A DNA stretch of 64,000 bases from CAVVVS01 sp963751355 (lineage in GTDB: Bacteria; Bacteroidota; Ignavibacteria; Ignavibacteriales; Ignavibacteriaceae): contig CAVVVS010000072.1 in assembly GCA_963751355.1 (NCBI GenBank), forward strand, positions 1-64,000, written 5' to 3'. The translations under genes and the position numbers were made by a program. The first letter of the stretch is position 1, and each line of letters begins with the position of its first letter. The notes under the pieces are model-generated. The model saw nothing but the letters and a program-made list of their open reading frames with translations, was not told the DNA's origin and made no database searches. This document shows positions 1 to 9,309 of this stretch, piece by piece.

Positions 1-69
1 GTTAAAATTAGCCATTGCTGCCATGTTAATAAGAACTACCGTTATTAAGGTCAGTAATAATTTTTTCAT
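1..69 (-). CDS. N-terminus of a secreted protein (partial)
   Basis: The gene runs off the left edge of the window; only 23 codons from an ATG at 67-69 are visible. The residues read MKKLLLTLITVVLINMAAMA and then NFN, which is a classic signal peptide: two lysines, a hydrophobic core and an AxA-like cleavage site. The mature protein lies outside the window, so no function can be given. Confidence 0.6.
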   Translation of the reverse strand, partial: MKKLLLTLITVVLINMAAMANFN

Positions 70-261
70 ACAAATTTCCGTTAATTATTCGGGGATCAGT
101 TAACTAAAAATATAAATTGTTATCCATAAAAATAATTAGAATTCTACTTAAAGTATTCAGCAATTAATGAATATTGAGTCGCATCGGTATATAATTTATT
201 ATATATAAGAAGAATTTCCTGTTGGCATGATATTCATAAAAAAAAGTGTCGTTCACCATTA

Positions 262-594
262 TTAATCATTGGTAATAATTTTACCGTCAACTACCGGTGT
301 AACACAAATTAACGGGTTTTGAGGAACTTTAAAATTTGCAAATATTCCTTCAAACAGTTCAAAATGCCTGCCTTTTTTCTCCAGTTTGTAGAATTTATTA
401 TAAGGCATAAACCTGCCTTTGGCATCGGTTGGAGCATCAAAATGATAAGCCTTGTCAAAATCCTGAACGGCTTTACTCTTAAGAAATTTTATTTTATTAT
501 CATCCCCACCTTCTATTTCATAACCAATTGCTCTGAACTCTACAACATTTCCGCTGTTTATTATAAGATAAATGTTAAGTATTATTTCATTCAT
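262..594 (-). CDS. Hypothetical protein, 110 aa
   Basis: I do not recognise this 110-residue protein. It has no signal peptide or membrane segment and is rich in charged and aromatic residues (for example FKLEKKGRHFELFEG-like stretches). Its ATG overlaps the stop codon of the upstream membrane protein gene in an ATGA arrangement (591-594), so the two are probably translationally coupled and transcribed together. Function unknown. Confidence 0.55.
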   Translation of the reverse strand: MNEIILNIYLIINSGNVVEFRAIGYEIEGGDDNKIKFLKSKAVQDFDKAYHFDAPTDAKGRFMPYNKFYKLEKKGRHFELFEGIFANFKVPQNPLICVTPVVDGKIITND

Positions 595-1265
595 TTTTTA
601 TCAACTCTGTAATTTAGACTAAAAAAACTTAAGCAAAGTGCATATACAAATGCAAATTTACACATTATACTTTCAATAATTTGAAGTAAATCTTGACGGT
701 TAAATATTGAAAGAGCAAAAGCAAATAATACCGGTACCGTAATTACTATCAGCCCGGTTAAGATAACCCGCGCATTCAATTTATTTTTTTTGCCGGTTAG
801 TTTTTTAATACATGTACCGAATAAATATATTGATATTAAGACAGGCACATAATAAAAAAATCCGTATATCGAGCCTAAAGGATAATTATACGATGCATAT
901 AAAACTCCGCATTTAACTACATGAAATTTGTCTACTACAAAACCATAATATATGATGAAAAACATGGCAGGAATAAAAAGCAGAGCTAGATTCTTTTTAT
1001 CATAGCCGAAATATTTAAAAGAAAATAATAAATTCAACGGCGGTAATAATGATATCACCGCAAAAGCAAGATATACAACGGCGGGCTCATCAATTCCAAA
1101 ATAACAAATTAAAAATTCCAGGATTTGGTAAAAGGCAAGCAATATAACTAAAGATATGACAATCTTATTCAGCCGGTTTTTCTCTGCGAAGATAATAAGA
1201 TTAACTAATAAAACTATTTCAAGGCATGCTATTAAAAGAGATACAATACCGTCCCACTTTATCAA
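591..1265 (-). CDS. Hypothetical 6-7 TM integral membrane protein
   Basis: The 224-residue protein is almost entirely hydrophobic helices separated by short loops, with about six to seven predicted membrane spans. It has no obvious catalytic motif. The layout resembles the 7TM N-terminal sensor modules found on some histidine kinases (His_kin_7TM-like), but no kinase domain follows: the protein ends in SLNYRVDKK. It is the first gene of a two-gene unit with the 110-residue hypothetical downstream (ATGA overlap). The sensor-module idea is only a guess from topology. Confidence 0.6.
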   Translation of the reverse strand: MIKWDGIVSLLIACLEIVLLVNLIIFAEKNRLNKIVISLVILLAFYQILEFLICYFGIDEPAVVYLAFAVISLLPPLNLLFSFKYFGYDKKNLALLFIPAMFFIIYYGFVVDKFHVVKCGVLYASYNYPLGSIYGFFYYVPVLISIYLFGTCIKKLTGKKNKLNARVILTGLIVITVPVLFAFALSIFNRQDLLQIIESIMCKFAFVYALCLSFFSLNYRVDKK

Positions 1266-1379
1266 TACAAAAGCTCCTTTGAAAACAGGTAATCAAGAAT
1301 GATAAAAGATTTTATATTCTAAAAATATTTTGTTCGTTTAAGTTTATAATGTTCGGGAAACCCATAACAGTTTTTATTG

Positions 1380-1417
1380 AAATACGGGATTTACTCAAAT
1401 ATGCAAATCCCGCATTT
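1380..1417 (-). terminator. Possible terminator hairpin after fumC
   Basis: Arms AAATACGGGATTT (1380-1392) and AAATCCCGCATTT (1405-1417) pair with one mismatch around a 12-base loop, 19 bases downstream of the fumC stop codon. There is no clean T-run on the leftward strand, so termination strength is uncertain. Confidence 0.4.
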
Positions 1418-1435
1418 GCTTCAAATAATAAAATA

Positions 1436-2827
1436 TTATTTTTTGGGACCAATCATATTTTCGGGTCGTACTACTTCATCAAATTTTTCAGCAGTTAATA
1501 ATCCTAATTCAACTGCTGCTTCTTTCAGAGTCTTATTTTCCTTATGTGCTTTTTTTGCAACTTTAGCAGCATTGTCATAACCAATATGAGGGTTTAAAGC
1601 TGTTACAAGCATTAAGGAATTTTGAAGATTCTTTTTTACGTTTTGCTCATTTGCTTTTATTCCCACCACACAATTATCGGTAAAGCTTTCGCATGCATCC
1701 GAAATTAATCTAATCGATTGAAGGACATTAAAAACAATAACCGGCTTAAATACGTTTAGTTCAAAATTACCGCTGGCGCCTGCAAAACCAACAGTTGAAT
1801 CGTTACCGAAAACCTGTGCACACACCATCGTCAATGCTTCAGATTGTGTTGGATTAACTTTACCGGGCATAATAGAGCTGCCGGGTTCGTTTTCGGGAAG
1901 CGATATTTCACCTATTCCGCATCGAGGACCCGACCCGAGCCATCTTACATCATTCGCAATTTTCATCAACGATGCAGCCAATGTTTTTGTTACACCGCTA
2001 ATTTCAACCATTGCATCATGTGCGGCTAATCCTTCAAATTTGTTTCTGCCGGATTTAAAAGATTTACCGGTTAACTCGGCAATTTTTGCAGCAGCTTTTT
2101 CTGCAAACTCGGGATGCGTATTTAAACCTGTTCCCACAGCAGTACCGCCCAATGCCAATTCAAATAATCTCGGCAATGCGCAATTAATTCTTTCGAGTCC
2201 GTTGGTTAACTGCTGAACATAACCGGAAAATTCTTGTCCCAGCGTAAGAGGAGTAGCATCCATTAAATGGGTTCTTCCGATTTTTATGATATCTTTAAAT
2301 TCTTCCGACTTTACAGCGAGTGCATCGCGTAGTTTTGTTACCATCGGAATAAGTCTTCTATGAATTTCTTCAACCACTGCTATGTGCATCGCTGTTGGAA
2401 AGGTGTCGTTTGAAGATTGTGCCTTATTTACATCATCATTCGGGTGAATTGGTTTTTTACTTCCCATTTCGCCGCCTGCTAATTCGATTGCACGGTTTGA
2501 AATTACCTCGTTGGCATTCATGTTTGTCTGTGTACCGCTGCCTGTCTGCCAAACCACTAACGGGAAATGAGCATCCAGTTTCCCTTCTATGACCTCATCT
2601 GCAGCTTTAATAATTAGCTCTGCTTTTTCAGCGGGAAGCAAACTCAATTCTCTATTAGTCAAAGCTGCGGCTTTTTTTAAAATTCCAAGCGCTCTAATCA
2701 ATTCACGTGGAAATCTTTCGCCGCCGATTTTGAAATTCATTAACGAGCGGGCTGTTTGTGCACCGTAATATCTATCTACCGGGACTTTTATTTCACCCAT
2801 ACTATCTGTTTCAACTCTGTAATTCAT
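1436..2827 (-). CDS. fumC: Fumarate hydratase class II
   Basis: This 463-residue protein has the usual length of class II (iron-independent, homotetrameric) fumarases, which interconvert fumarate and L-malate in the TCA cycle. The superfamily signature GSSIMPGKVNP is at about residues 316-326 and carries the catalytic serine loop. GRTHLMDATP at about 185-194 carries the substrate-site histidine, and TGSGTQTNMNANEV at about 95-108 is the fumarase-type substrate loop. Start ATG at 2825-2827 matches the normal fumarase N-terminus (NYRVETDSMGEIKVP). It is a single-gene unit, with no respiratory or TCA genes adjacent. The family-level call is very secure; aspartase and argininosuccinate lyase relatives lack this N-terminal pattern. 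Confidence 0.96.
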   Translation of the reverse strand: MNYRVETDSMGEIKVPVDRYYGAQTARSLMNFKIGGERFPRELIRALGILKKAAALTNRELSLLPAEKAELIIKAADEVIEGKLDAHFPLVVWQTGSGTQTNMNANEVISNRAIELAGGEMGSKKPIHPNDDVNKAQSSNDTFPTAMHIAVVEEIHRRLIPMVTKLRDALAVKSEEFKDIIKIGRTHLMDATPLTLGQEFSGYVQQLTNGLERINCALPRLFELALGGTAVGTGLNTHPEFAEKAAAKIAELTGKSFKSGRNKFEGLAAHDAMVEISGVTKTLAASLMKIANDVRWLGSGPRCGIGEISLPENEPGSSIMPGKVNPTQSEALTMVCAQVFGNDSTVGFAGASGNFELNVFKPVIVFNVLQSIRLISDACESFTDNCVVGIKANEQNVKKNLQNSLMLVTALNPHIGYDNAAKVAKKAHKENKTLKEAAVELGLLTAEKFDEVVRPENMIGPKK

Positions 2828-3496
2828 ATCTTTTCTCCATTAATTTTCTTTAAATTTAAGGAAGATGAAGGACATTATCTTCTAATACCCCTGTCTTTTA
2901 ATTTATAACTTTAAATTTACAATAATTTTGTGAGAGAGTTAACCTGTCTTTTTTATTTTTAATACATGAATCGCATCTAAAATAAAATTTTTAAACCTAA
3001 AGAGTTATGATTATACTCCAAATTCACAACTTAAAATTCGTAAATGGATAATTATTCCGGCTTACCGGAATAATACATTAGTTAAAAAAGATTTTGGTTT
3101 TAAATGAAGGACATGATTAAAAAGGATAAGATAAAATTCTTATACCGCAATGTATAGTAAAAGTTAAGAATTTTTCCTTATGGTAATAATCTTTCCCGCG
3201 CAGTATCTTTGAAGGTTATGTGATTATTGTTCTCTAATGAAATTGTAATTAAGATTTTTTTTGGGGATGAAATTCATATAATTGTAAAAAATTTTTGCTG
3301 CATAATTAAATGTAATATCAAACATAATAGATAGTTTTACTATTGTATTTTAAATAAATCTATCTTAATATATTAGTTGAAATGCGGATCTAAAATAATT
3401 TGTTATAAACGCGGTAAAATTAAAATCCAAATTTAATAAAAAATCATTTGGGACAAAATCAATACATTTATTTTAGCGAAAGGATGGGTACTGATT
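2828..3496. other. 669-bp intergenic region
   Basis: AT-rich spacer between divergent fumC and the first cytidylate-kinase-like gene. I see no credible coding frame. It holds one perfect hairpin (3051-3074, listed separately), several T-rich stretches and the 13-base word ATGCGGATCTAAA at 3382-3394, which recurs upstream of the membrane-protein gene at 35948. Promoters for both flanking genes must lie here, but I cannot place them with confidence. Confidence 0.5.
3051..3074. promoter_or_regulatory. Perfect 10-bp inverted repeat
   Basis: ATTATTCCGG and CCGGAATAAT pair perfectly around CTTA. There is no T-run on either side, so an operator or mRNA hairpin is more likely than a terminator. It lies about 225 bases upstream of fumC and 420 bases upstream of the kinase-like gene. 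Confidence 0.4.
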
Positions 3497-4234
3497 ATGC
3501 AAGTTGTAAGTCCAGTGGAGAAGGCAAGGCAATATATAGAATCACACTCCAATAGAATAGAAAGCTCGGGAAGGAATAAAGCGATAAAGTTTCAACCGGG
3601 TCCTTGTATTACCATCTCCAGGGAATCCGGAGCAGGAGCTGTTAAAGTTAGTGAAAAAGTAATTCATTTTTTTAGAGAATCCTACAATGGAAGTGCGGAT
3701 AATACTTGGACCGTATTCGATAGAAACTTAATAGAAAAAGTTCTCCAGGATAATCACCTTCCTAAAACTTTAAGCAATTTAATGAGCGAAGAAAAATATT
3801 CCGGTGTAAAATCTATGATGGGTGAAATTTTAGGCGGTCAGCCCGGGATATGGTCTTTAGTTCATAAAACAACAGAAACTATTCTACAATTAGCTCAAGT
3901 CGGTAATTGTATAATACTCGACAGAGGAGCAAATGTCATTACAACAAAGCTTAACAATTCATTTCATGTCCGTTTAGTTGCACCCCTTGAGGAGAGGATT
4001 CGACATATTAGAGAACTTTTCAACCTGGAAAGAAAAGCGGCGATGGATTATATTAAGAAGGAAGAAGAAGACAGGCGGGATTACTTAATGACCTATTTTC
4101 ATAAAGACATCAATGATCCTCTTCTCTATCATTTAATTATTAATACAGGTTACATCAGCGAAGAAAAAGCAGGTAAGATTATTGCAAATGCGGTAATTAA
4201 TAGATTTCCCGATATGTTTCAAATAGACAGTTGA
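3497..4234 (+). CDS. Cytidylate kinase-like family protein (copy 1)
   Basis: The 245-residue protein matches the cytidylate kinase-like family (Pfam Cytidylate_kin2 type). The N-terminal strand and P-loop region reads PGPCITISRESGAGA (about residues 32-46), where the family usually has an ITISRxxGSGG-like loop without the canonical Walker lysine. TVFDRNLIEKVL at about 75-86 and the LDRGANVI and HVRLVAPLEERIRHI segments are typical of the P-loop nucleotide kinase fold. The substrate is not known for most members; a genuine CMP kinase role is not established. ATG 3497 has AAAGGA about 13 bases upstream. A tandem paralogue follows at 4616-5364. Confidence 0.75.
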   Translation: MQVVSPVEKARQYIESHSNRIESSGRNKAIKFQPGPCITISRESGAGAVKVSEKVIHFFRESYNGSADNTWTVFDRNLIEKVLQDNHLPKTLSNLMSEEKYSGVKSMMGEILGGQPGIWSLVHKTTETILQLAQVGNCIILDRGANVITTKLNNSFHVRLVAPLEERIRHIRELFNLERKAAMDYIKKEEEDRRDYLMTYFHKDINDPLLYHLIINTGYISEEKAGKIIANAVINRFPDMFQIDS

Positions 4235-4615
4235 TACACCGGTATAATGAATAATATGACAAAAAATCTTACACGAAATTAAGATATTACCTTTCAAAAG
4301 GACACCATTCCAATCACTGCAAATCCTGATTCCAAAAGAGTCAAGGATTTGTAAGAGGTTATCTTACAATTCACCACACAAATATTCCGGCTGCAACGTG
4401 AAAGTAATCTTTCTATTTTCAGAAATAATTTCTATTACTTGTTTATAGAAGTTATAATTTATACAGCGGCTAAACTTAATCTATTTAATATTAAAATCGT
4501 TAATAAGGTTTAGCTAAATTTTAGGTACGTGTATTCCTATTTCAAATACAAAAGAAAAAAGTTATATTTGATCATTATTGCACTTAAGACATTTTTGGGA
4601 GAAAGGAGGGGAAAA
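4235..4615. other. 381-bp spacer between kinase-like paralogues, with overlapping hairpins
   Basis: No gene seen. Two small hairpins share three bases: CAAATCCT/AGGATTTG (4320-4327 with 4344-4351) and TTGTAAGA/TCTTACAA (4349-4356 with 4362-4369). They cannot both form fully, which resembles attenuator geometry, but neither has a T-run. A long unoccupied leader follows up to the GTG at 4616. Confidence 0.35.
4603..4612 (+). promoter_or_regulatory. Strong ribosome binding site fixing a GTG start at 4616
   Basis: AAGGAGGGG-type Shine-Dalgarno sequence just upstream of GTG 4616. It decides the start: the upstream ATG at 4529 has no such site, and translation from 4616 gives an N-terminus that aligns residue for residue with the paralogue at 3497. 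Confidence 0.7.
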
Positions 4616-5364
4616 GTGGTCACCAAAGGAGCTTATGAGAAAGCAAGACATTATTTAGAAACACACTCTAAATTATCGGAAGAATCAGGGCAGAAACATC
4701 AAAAAATTATACCAGGCCCTACTATAACTATATCGAGAGAGACAGGCGCAGGAGCCGAACGGGTTGGTGAAAAACTTGTAGCTTTTTTAAAAAATATCAC
4801 AATAATTATGCTTATCCCTGGACTGTCTTTGACAAAAATATTATCGAGAAAATATTAGAAGATCATAACCTTCCGAAGAAAATAGAGAAATATTTAGTCG
4901 AAGATAAACTTCCCGATTTTGTAAGTACAATTAATGAATTATTGGGTTTGCAGCCTCCAAAATGGTTTCTGATTCACAAGACAACTGAAACTATCCTAAA
5001 ACTTGCTCAAACCGGAAATGTAATAATAATCGGACGGGCGGCTAATATAATAACGGAAAAATTGAAAAACACTTTTCATGTAAGACTCATCGCTCCGGTT
5101 GAGGATCGGATTAAACGTGTTCAAGAAGTACATAATAAAAGTAAAGAAGAGGCAATCAATTATATTAAAAAAGAAGATGCCAACAGAAAAAATTATGTAT
5201 CAGCTAATTTCCACAAAGATGTAACAAATCCGCTTCTTTATCATTTAGTTCTAAATACATCTTTAGCCGGTTACGATTTAACCGCTGAAATTATTGGTAA
5301 AGCTGTTGCACAAAAATTTTCTCATCTGCTTTCAATTAAATCTCTTCGCGGGGTGTTACGATAG
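4616..5364 (+). pseudogene. Cytidylate kinase-like protein (copy 2), -1 frameshift at a slippery site
   Basis: From GTG 4616 the frame reads VTKGAYEKARHYLETHS, aligning with copy 1, through the P-loop-like PGPTITISRETGAGA, then stops early at 4858. Moving to the -1 frame after the TTA codon at 4787-4789 restores the homology without a gap (LKKYHNNYAYPWTVFDKNIIEKILEDHNLPKK..., then IHKTTETILKLAQTGNVIIIGRAANI) to the stop at 5362-5364. The combined product would be about 249 residues, against 245 for copy 1. The switch lies in T6A6 (4783-4794), and the bases 4783-4789 are T TTT TTA in the correct phase for a classical -1 programmed frameshift. A homopolymer sequencing error or a recent inactivating deletion are the alternatives. 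Codon content of both halves looks normal. Confidence 0.75.
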
Positions 5365-5491
5365 CACACGGCATTTTAAAGACTTGCTTTTAATTGGTGG
5401 TTTGAAATTTTGCAGCTAAGTTTATGTTGAGTAGATAATTCGGTTTGTTTGCTAGTAAACGAATTTATTTCAAATGAAAATATTTCCTTTT

Positions 5492-5518
5492 TTTGACAAT
5501 CCGCCAGTTTTTGTCAAA
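5492..5518. promoter_or_regulatory. Inverted repeat TTTGACAA-N11-TTGTCAAA
   Basis: A perfect 8-bp inverted repeat (5492-5499 and 5511-5518) in the spacer between two convergent genes. It has low GC and no T-run after it, so it is a poor terminator; it may be a protein site or chance. Confidence 0.25.
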
Positions 5519-5600
5519 TTGACCTTTCACCCCGGTTTGGATGTGAAGCGGGCGTATCACCACTTCTTTGTAAGCGCGTTTAATAATCAGATTTATTGAT

Positions 5601-7370
5601 TTATTCCACTCTCATAACCGGATACACGTCAAATTCTTTATCAAAGTAAAGCGATCTTTTGTAAAAGAAATTCAATCTTGCGTAAGGGTTTTTTCTAAAC
5701 TTATCATCCTCTTTTAATTTCTTCTCAAAGTCTTCTTTAAGTAACGGATTATTATTCATCATCTCCCTTGCATATTTTTCCATTACGTAACCCTCGGCAT
5801 ATTCTTTTTGCTCAAATATTGAATTAAAAAATCCCCATTGCAAAAATGAATCTTCAGCTTTCGGTTCTAGTAAATTTAGTATTACCCTGATTGTTCTTTG
5901 CGCCGTAGGAATAATGTAAGTACCGGCGGGCACCGTAACGGTATCTATATAAGAATCGTAATCACACTTTACCCTTTGATGACTTTCATACGAATGGTTT
6001 GCAAACTTAATATTTTTAAATTTATATTTCGTTACAATAAATGTTTTTGAATGACTAAGCTGTTCAACTTTTATTCCGTGAAGTTTGATCCGATCAATTA
6101 AATGATCCCACTCTCCCCATTCTTTAGGAATGATATACAAAGCCGGCGCACTCACAGAATTCACAACTTCCATATCATCAAACTTTTGAATATTAAAATC
6201 TTCTTTTACTTCCGTGTAAGTGGTCATGGTTTTGCCTGAAATCCAGCTTGAATCACGTTTGTATTTAACTCCTTTAAATAAAAACGGGAAGTGTTTACCT
6301 GTTAACTCAAGTTTTAACGGAAGATATTTTTTGTCAACCGTGAACTCCTTTATGGAATTTTCATCTGCTCTTTTATTCAGCGCGATTAATTGGTTCGGAT
6401 GTCCATTTAGATATTCTATAGCTGCATTCAATAGAGCTTTGGTTGAAAAAACTCTGTCTTTATACGGTTTCATCATGTGAGTTTCAATTAATAAACCCGG
6501 GCGATTTTGGACAGCGGCATATGCATGAGAAAACCTGGGACCGAATGCTTCGCTTCTTATTCCATCATCTATTTTCCTTCCCATAAAACCTATATACGGA
6601 GAGATTAAATAACCTGACTGATTCACATATTTCTCAATGTAAGGTTCGAATCTATTTTTTATCCACGTGGCAATTTCATGATAAATATCCTGATATTTTT
6701 CCATCGTGTACGTTATGGTGTATTGATAATCTGCGCCGTCGGTAGTATGCGTATCGATAAAAAAATCGGGTAGCCATGATGAAAATAATTTCAGCATAGC
6801 TTTCATTTCCGGAGCGTCTGCTTTCATCCAATCGCGATTCAAGTTCAGGTTTTGCGCGGTAGTTCTCCATCCCATTTCTTTGGGACCGTTTTGATTTATT
6901 CTATTATAAGGACTAAATCTTTCATGACCGTCGACATTGAAAATAGGAATAACGAGTAAGATAGTATTATTGATTAGATTTTGCTTCTCCTTCGTTACCA
7001 ATATATCCCTCAATAAAAGCATCGAGGCATCCTTTCCCGCTATCTCTCCGGCATGTATTCCGTTATTAATAAGTATGACCGGTTTGCTTGTTTTCTTCGC
7101 AGCAGCGGGTGTAAAAGTTTTATCTTTTGATACTATTAGACAGTATAATTTTCTGCCCTGGGGTGAAACTCCGAATGAAAGTAACTCAGCATAATTTGAA
7201 TATTGAGCAAGTTTTTTAAAATACGAAATCGTTTCATCATAGCGTTCAGTTTCAGTATAATTTGACTGCTCAAATTTAGTTTGCCAGCCAGCAATACTTT
7301 TTTGCTGTGAATAAATTATTTGCGGGATGCAAATAATTAATACAATAAAGAAAAGATTGTTTTTACTCAA
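5601..7370 (-). CDS. Secreted M14-family zinc carboxypeptidase
   Basis: This 589-residue protein starts with a clear signal peptide (about 1-21, ending IIYSQ). The M14 zinc-carboxypeptidase domain occupies about 40-340. Zinc ligands H106 and E109 lie in IHAGEI, and the third ligand H208 in FIDTHTTDG. Substrate-binding N178/R179 are in NLNLNRDW, and the catalytic glutamate E296 in LLIETHMMKP. All key residues are present, so the enzyme should be active. It would cleave C-terminal residues from peptides in the periplasm or outside. The C-terminal 240 residues form a poorly conserved extension common in Bacteroidota M14 proteins. It is a single gene, convergent with the kinase-like pair. Confidence 0.9.
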   Translation of the reverse strand: MSKNNLFFIVLIICIPQIIYSQQKSIAGWQTKFEQSNYTETERYDETISYFKKLAQYSNYAELLSFGVSPQGRKLYCLIVSKDKTFTPAAAKKTSKPVILINNGIHAGEIAGKDASMLLLRDILVTKEKQNLINNTILLVIPIFNVDGHERFSPYNRINQNGPKEMGWRTTAQNLNLNRDWMKADAPEMKAMLKLFSSWLPDFFIDTHTTDGADYQYTITYTMEKYQDIYHEIATWIKNRFEPYIEKYVNQSGYLISPYIGFMGRKIDDGIRSEAFGPRFSHAYAAVQNRPGLLIETHMMKPYKDRVFSTKALLNAAIEYLNGHPNQLIALNKRADENSIKEFTVDKKYLPLKLELTGKHFPFLFKGVKYKRDSSWISGKTMTTYTEVKEDFNIQKFDDMEVVNSVSAPALYIIPKEWGEWDHLIDRIKLHGIKVEQLSHSKTFIVTKYKFKNIKFANHSYESHQRVKCDYDSYIDTVTVPAGTYIIPTAQRTIRVILNLLEPKAEDSFLQWGFFNSIFEQKEYAEGYVMEKYAREMMNNNPLLKEDFEKKLKEDDKFRKNPYARLNFFYKRSLYFDKEFDVYPVMRVE

Positions 7371-7523
7371 TTATCGCCTCTTTTTCAAAAATTATAACTT
7401 CTTATAAATGAATTAAATATGATGTTAAAATTACGTTAAATTTATGAAGGAAGAAATTAATGAATTTGTTGAGTCAATATTTTTTTGTACTTTAATGTTA
7501 ATCAAAAAGGGTGAATAAGACAT

Positions 7524-7937
7524 ATGGAAATTCCTGTTAAAGATAAAAGTAACTATTTAAAGGGGCTTTTAATAATTGCAAGAAAAGATAATCAACTTGC
7601 AGAAACCGAAAAAAAAATAATCAGAGATATTGCGTTAAGATTGGGTTTTGCAACAGATTTTTACGAAGAAGTGCTGAAAAGTCTATTAGCCAATAAGTAT
7701 ATTCTGGAAGATCCGATAATTTTTTCGGATTTAAAAATTGCAAAATCTTTTATCTCTGACGGTTTAAAATTAGCTTATTCCGTTGAAGTATTAGCGGAGA
7801 ACAAATTTGAGTGGCTTAAACAGGTTGCCTTAGTAAATCATATTGAAGAAAAATGGTACCAGGAGAGACTGGAAAAATTTAAATCTTCACCAAACTTTTG
7901 GCTGAATACCGAGTTTGCACTCTATTCCATAATATAG
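7524..7937 (+). CDS. TerB-like hypothetical protein, 137 aa
   Basis: A small all-alpha soluble protein. The segment YLKGLLIIARKDNQLAETEKKIIRDIALRLGF (first part only quoted as a landmark, residues about 11-42) has the acidic-lysine pattern of the TerB/DjlA-N helical fold found in tellurite-resistance and stress proteins. No transmembrane segment or enzyme motif. It stands alone between the divergent M14 gene and tdh. The assignment rests on one helical pattern, so treat it as a fold guess; function is unknown. Confidence 0.55.
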   Translation: MEIPVKDKSNYLKGLLIIARKDNQLAETEKKIIRDIALRLGFATDFYEEVLKSLLANKYILEDPIIFSDLKIAKSFISDGLKLAYSVEVLAENKFEWLKQVALVNHIEEKWYQERLEKFKSSPNFWLNTEFALYSII

Positions 7938-8185
7938 TTAATAATCACTAAATTTTTATTAACTTTTTTACTCTATTAAATAGAGGGGGGATATTTTTGT
8001 ATCTTCCTCATCATAATGCTTACTTCATTTATCACACGAACCTCTTCAATAATATCTTATTAATCTTCCTAAAGTTGTTGTTTATTTTCATTATATATAA
8101 TTTTAGATCTACAAAGTTAAATTGATTCTAGTATTTTATTAGTCTATCAATGAATCTTCCAACATACCATCTATAGGAAATATTT

Positions 8186-9226
8186 ATGAAAAAAATGAAA
8201 GCGCTTGTAAAAAAATTTTCAGAACCGGGTTTGTGGCTCGATGAAGTTCCAGTTCCCGAAGTAGGGATTAACGATGTATTAATTAAAATTCACAAAACTT
8301 CTATCTGCGGAACCGATATTCATATTTATAATTGGGACGACTGGGCAAAGAAAACTATACCTGTACCCATGGTTACGGGACATGAATACGTAGGAACAAT
8401 TGAAGCGATCGGGAGCAATGTCCATGATGTTAAAATCGGTGAACTGGTCAGCGGTGAAGGTCACATTGTTTGCGGTCATTGCAGAAACTGCCGCGCCGGA
8501 CGAAGACACTTGTGCAGAAATACTCAAGGTGTGGGAGTTAATCGTCCCGGATGTTTCGCCGAGTACCTTAGCATTCCTGTTTCAAATGTTTGGCATGCCG
8601 ATAAATCAATCCCAAAAGATATTTTGTCGATTTTCGATCCTTTCGGAAATGCAACTCATACCGCATTGTCGTTTGATTTATTGGGCGAAGATGTTTTAAT
8701 AACTGGCGCCGGTCCAATTGGAATTATGGCTGCCGCAATAGCCAAGCATGCAGGCGCAAGGTATGTTGTAATAACCGATCTCAATCCTTACAGACTTGAA
8801 TTAGCGAAAAAAGTAGGGGTAACCAGAACGGTTGATATCTCCAAAGAAAAAATATCTGATGTAATGAACGAGCTTGGAATGAAAGAAGGTTTTGATATAG
8901 GATTGGAGATGTCGGGCAATACTGAAGCGTTAAAGAGTATGCTTTCGGTTATGTGCCACGGCGGGAAAATTGCTTTATTAGGAATTTTACCTTCGAGTGC
9001 TGCTATAGACTGGGAAACGGTAGTATTCAACGGGTTAACCTTAAAAGGTATTTACGGACGCGAGATGTTTGAAACCTGGTACAAGATGACGGTAATGATT
9101 CAATCCGGGCTCGATATTTCACCGTTAATTACACATCGTTTCCCATTCGAATCATTTAAGGAAGGCTTCGAACTTATGAAAACCGGGAACTCAGGGAAAA
9201 TTATTTTAGATTGGGAAAATGTTTAA
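8186..9226 (+). CDS. tdh: L-threonine 3-dehydrogenase
   Basis: This zinc alcohol dehydrogenase-family enzyme (346 residues) oxidises L-threonine to 2-amino-3-ketobutyrate with NAD+. It follows E. coli-type Tdh closely: catalytic zinc residues C41 (ICGTD), H66 and E67 (GHEYVG), structural zinc cysteines C96, C99, C102 and C110 (CGHCRNCRAGRRHLC), and the GAGPIGIMAAA nucleotide fold near 175. The substrate-specific stretches IHIYNWDDW and GIYGREMFETWYKM are those of threonine dehydrogenases rather than sorbitol dehydrogenases. The gene lies 83 bases upstream of kbl, the enzyme that consumes its unstable product. Confidence 0.95.
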   Translation: MKKMKALVKKFSEPGLWLDEVPVPEVGINDVLIKIHKTSICGTDIHIYNWDDWAKKTIPVPMVTGHEYVGTIEAIGSNVHDVKIGELVSGEGHIVCGHCRNCRAGRRHLCRNTQGVGVNRPGCFAEYLSIPVSNVWHADKSIPKDILSIFDPFGNATHTALSFDLLGEDVLITGAGPIGIMAAAIAKHAGARYVVITDLNPYRLELAKKVGVTRTVDISKEKISDVMNELGMKEGFDIGLEMSGNTEALKSMLSVMCHGGKIALLGILPSSAAIDWETVVFNGLTLKGIYGREMFETWYKMTVMIQSGLDISPLITHRFPFESFKEGFELMKTGNSGKIILDWENV

Positions 9227-9309
9227 TTACAATATTGAATGATTGCAAAAATATTGATTCATCTTTTAATATTGTAATTTTGTAATCTCATAATTTTTAT
9301 GGAGGAATT

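Noticed and set aside
6650..6665. GGTTCGAATCT resembling a tRNA T-loop
   Set aside because: It lies inside the M14 peptidase coding sequence and has no acceptor, D or anticodon stems around it.
7971..7985. CTCTATTAAATAGAG palindrome followed by a G-run
   Set aside because: The loop would be a single base, so it cannot form a normal terminator; no clear operator role.
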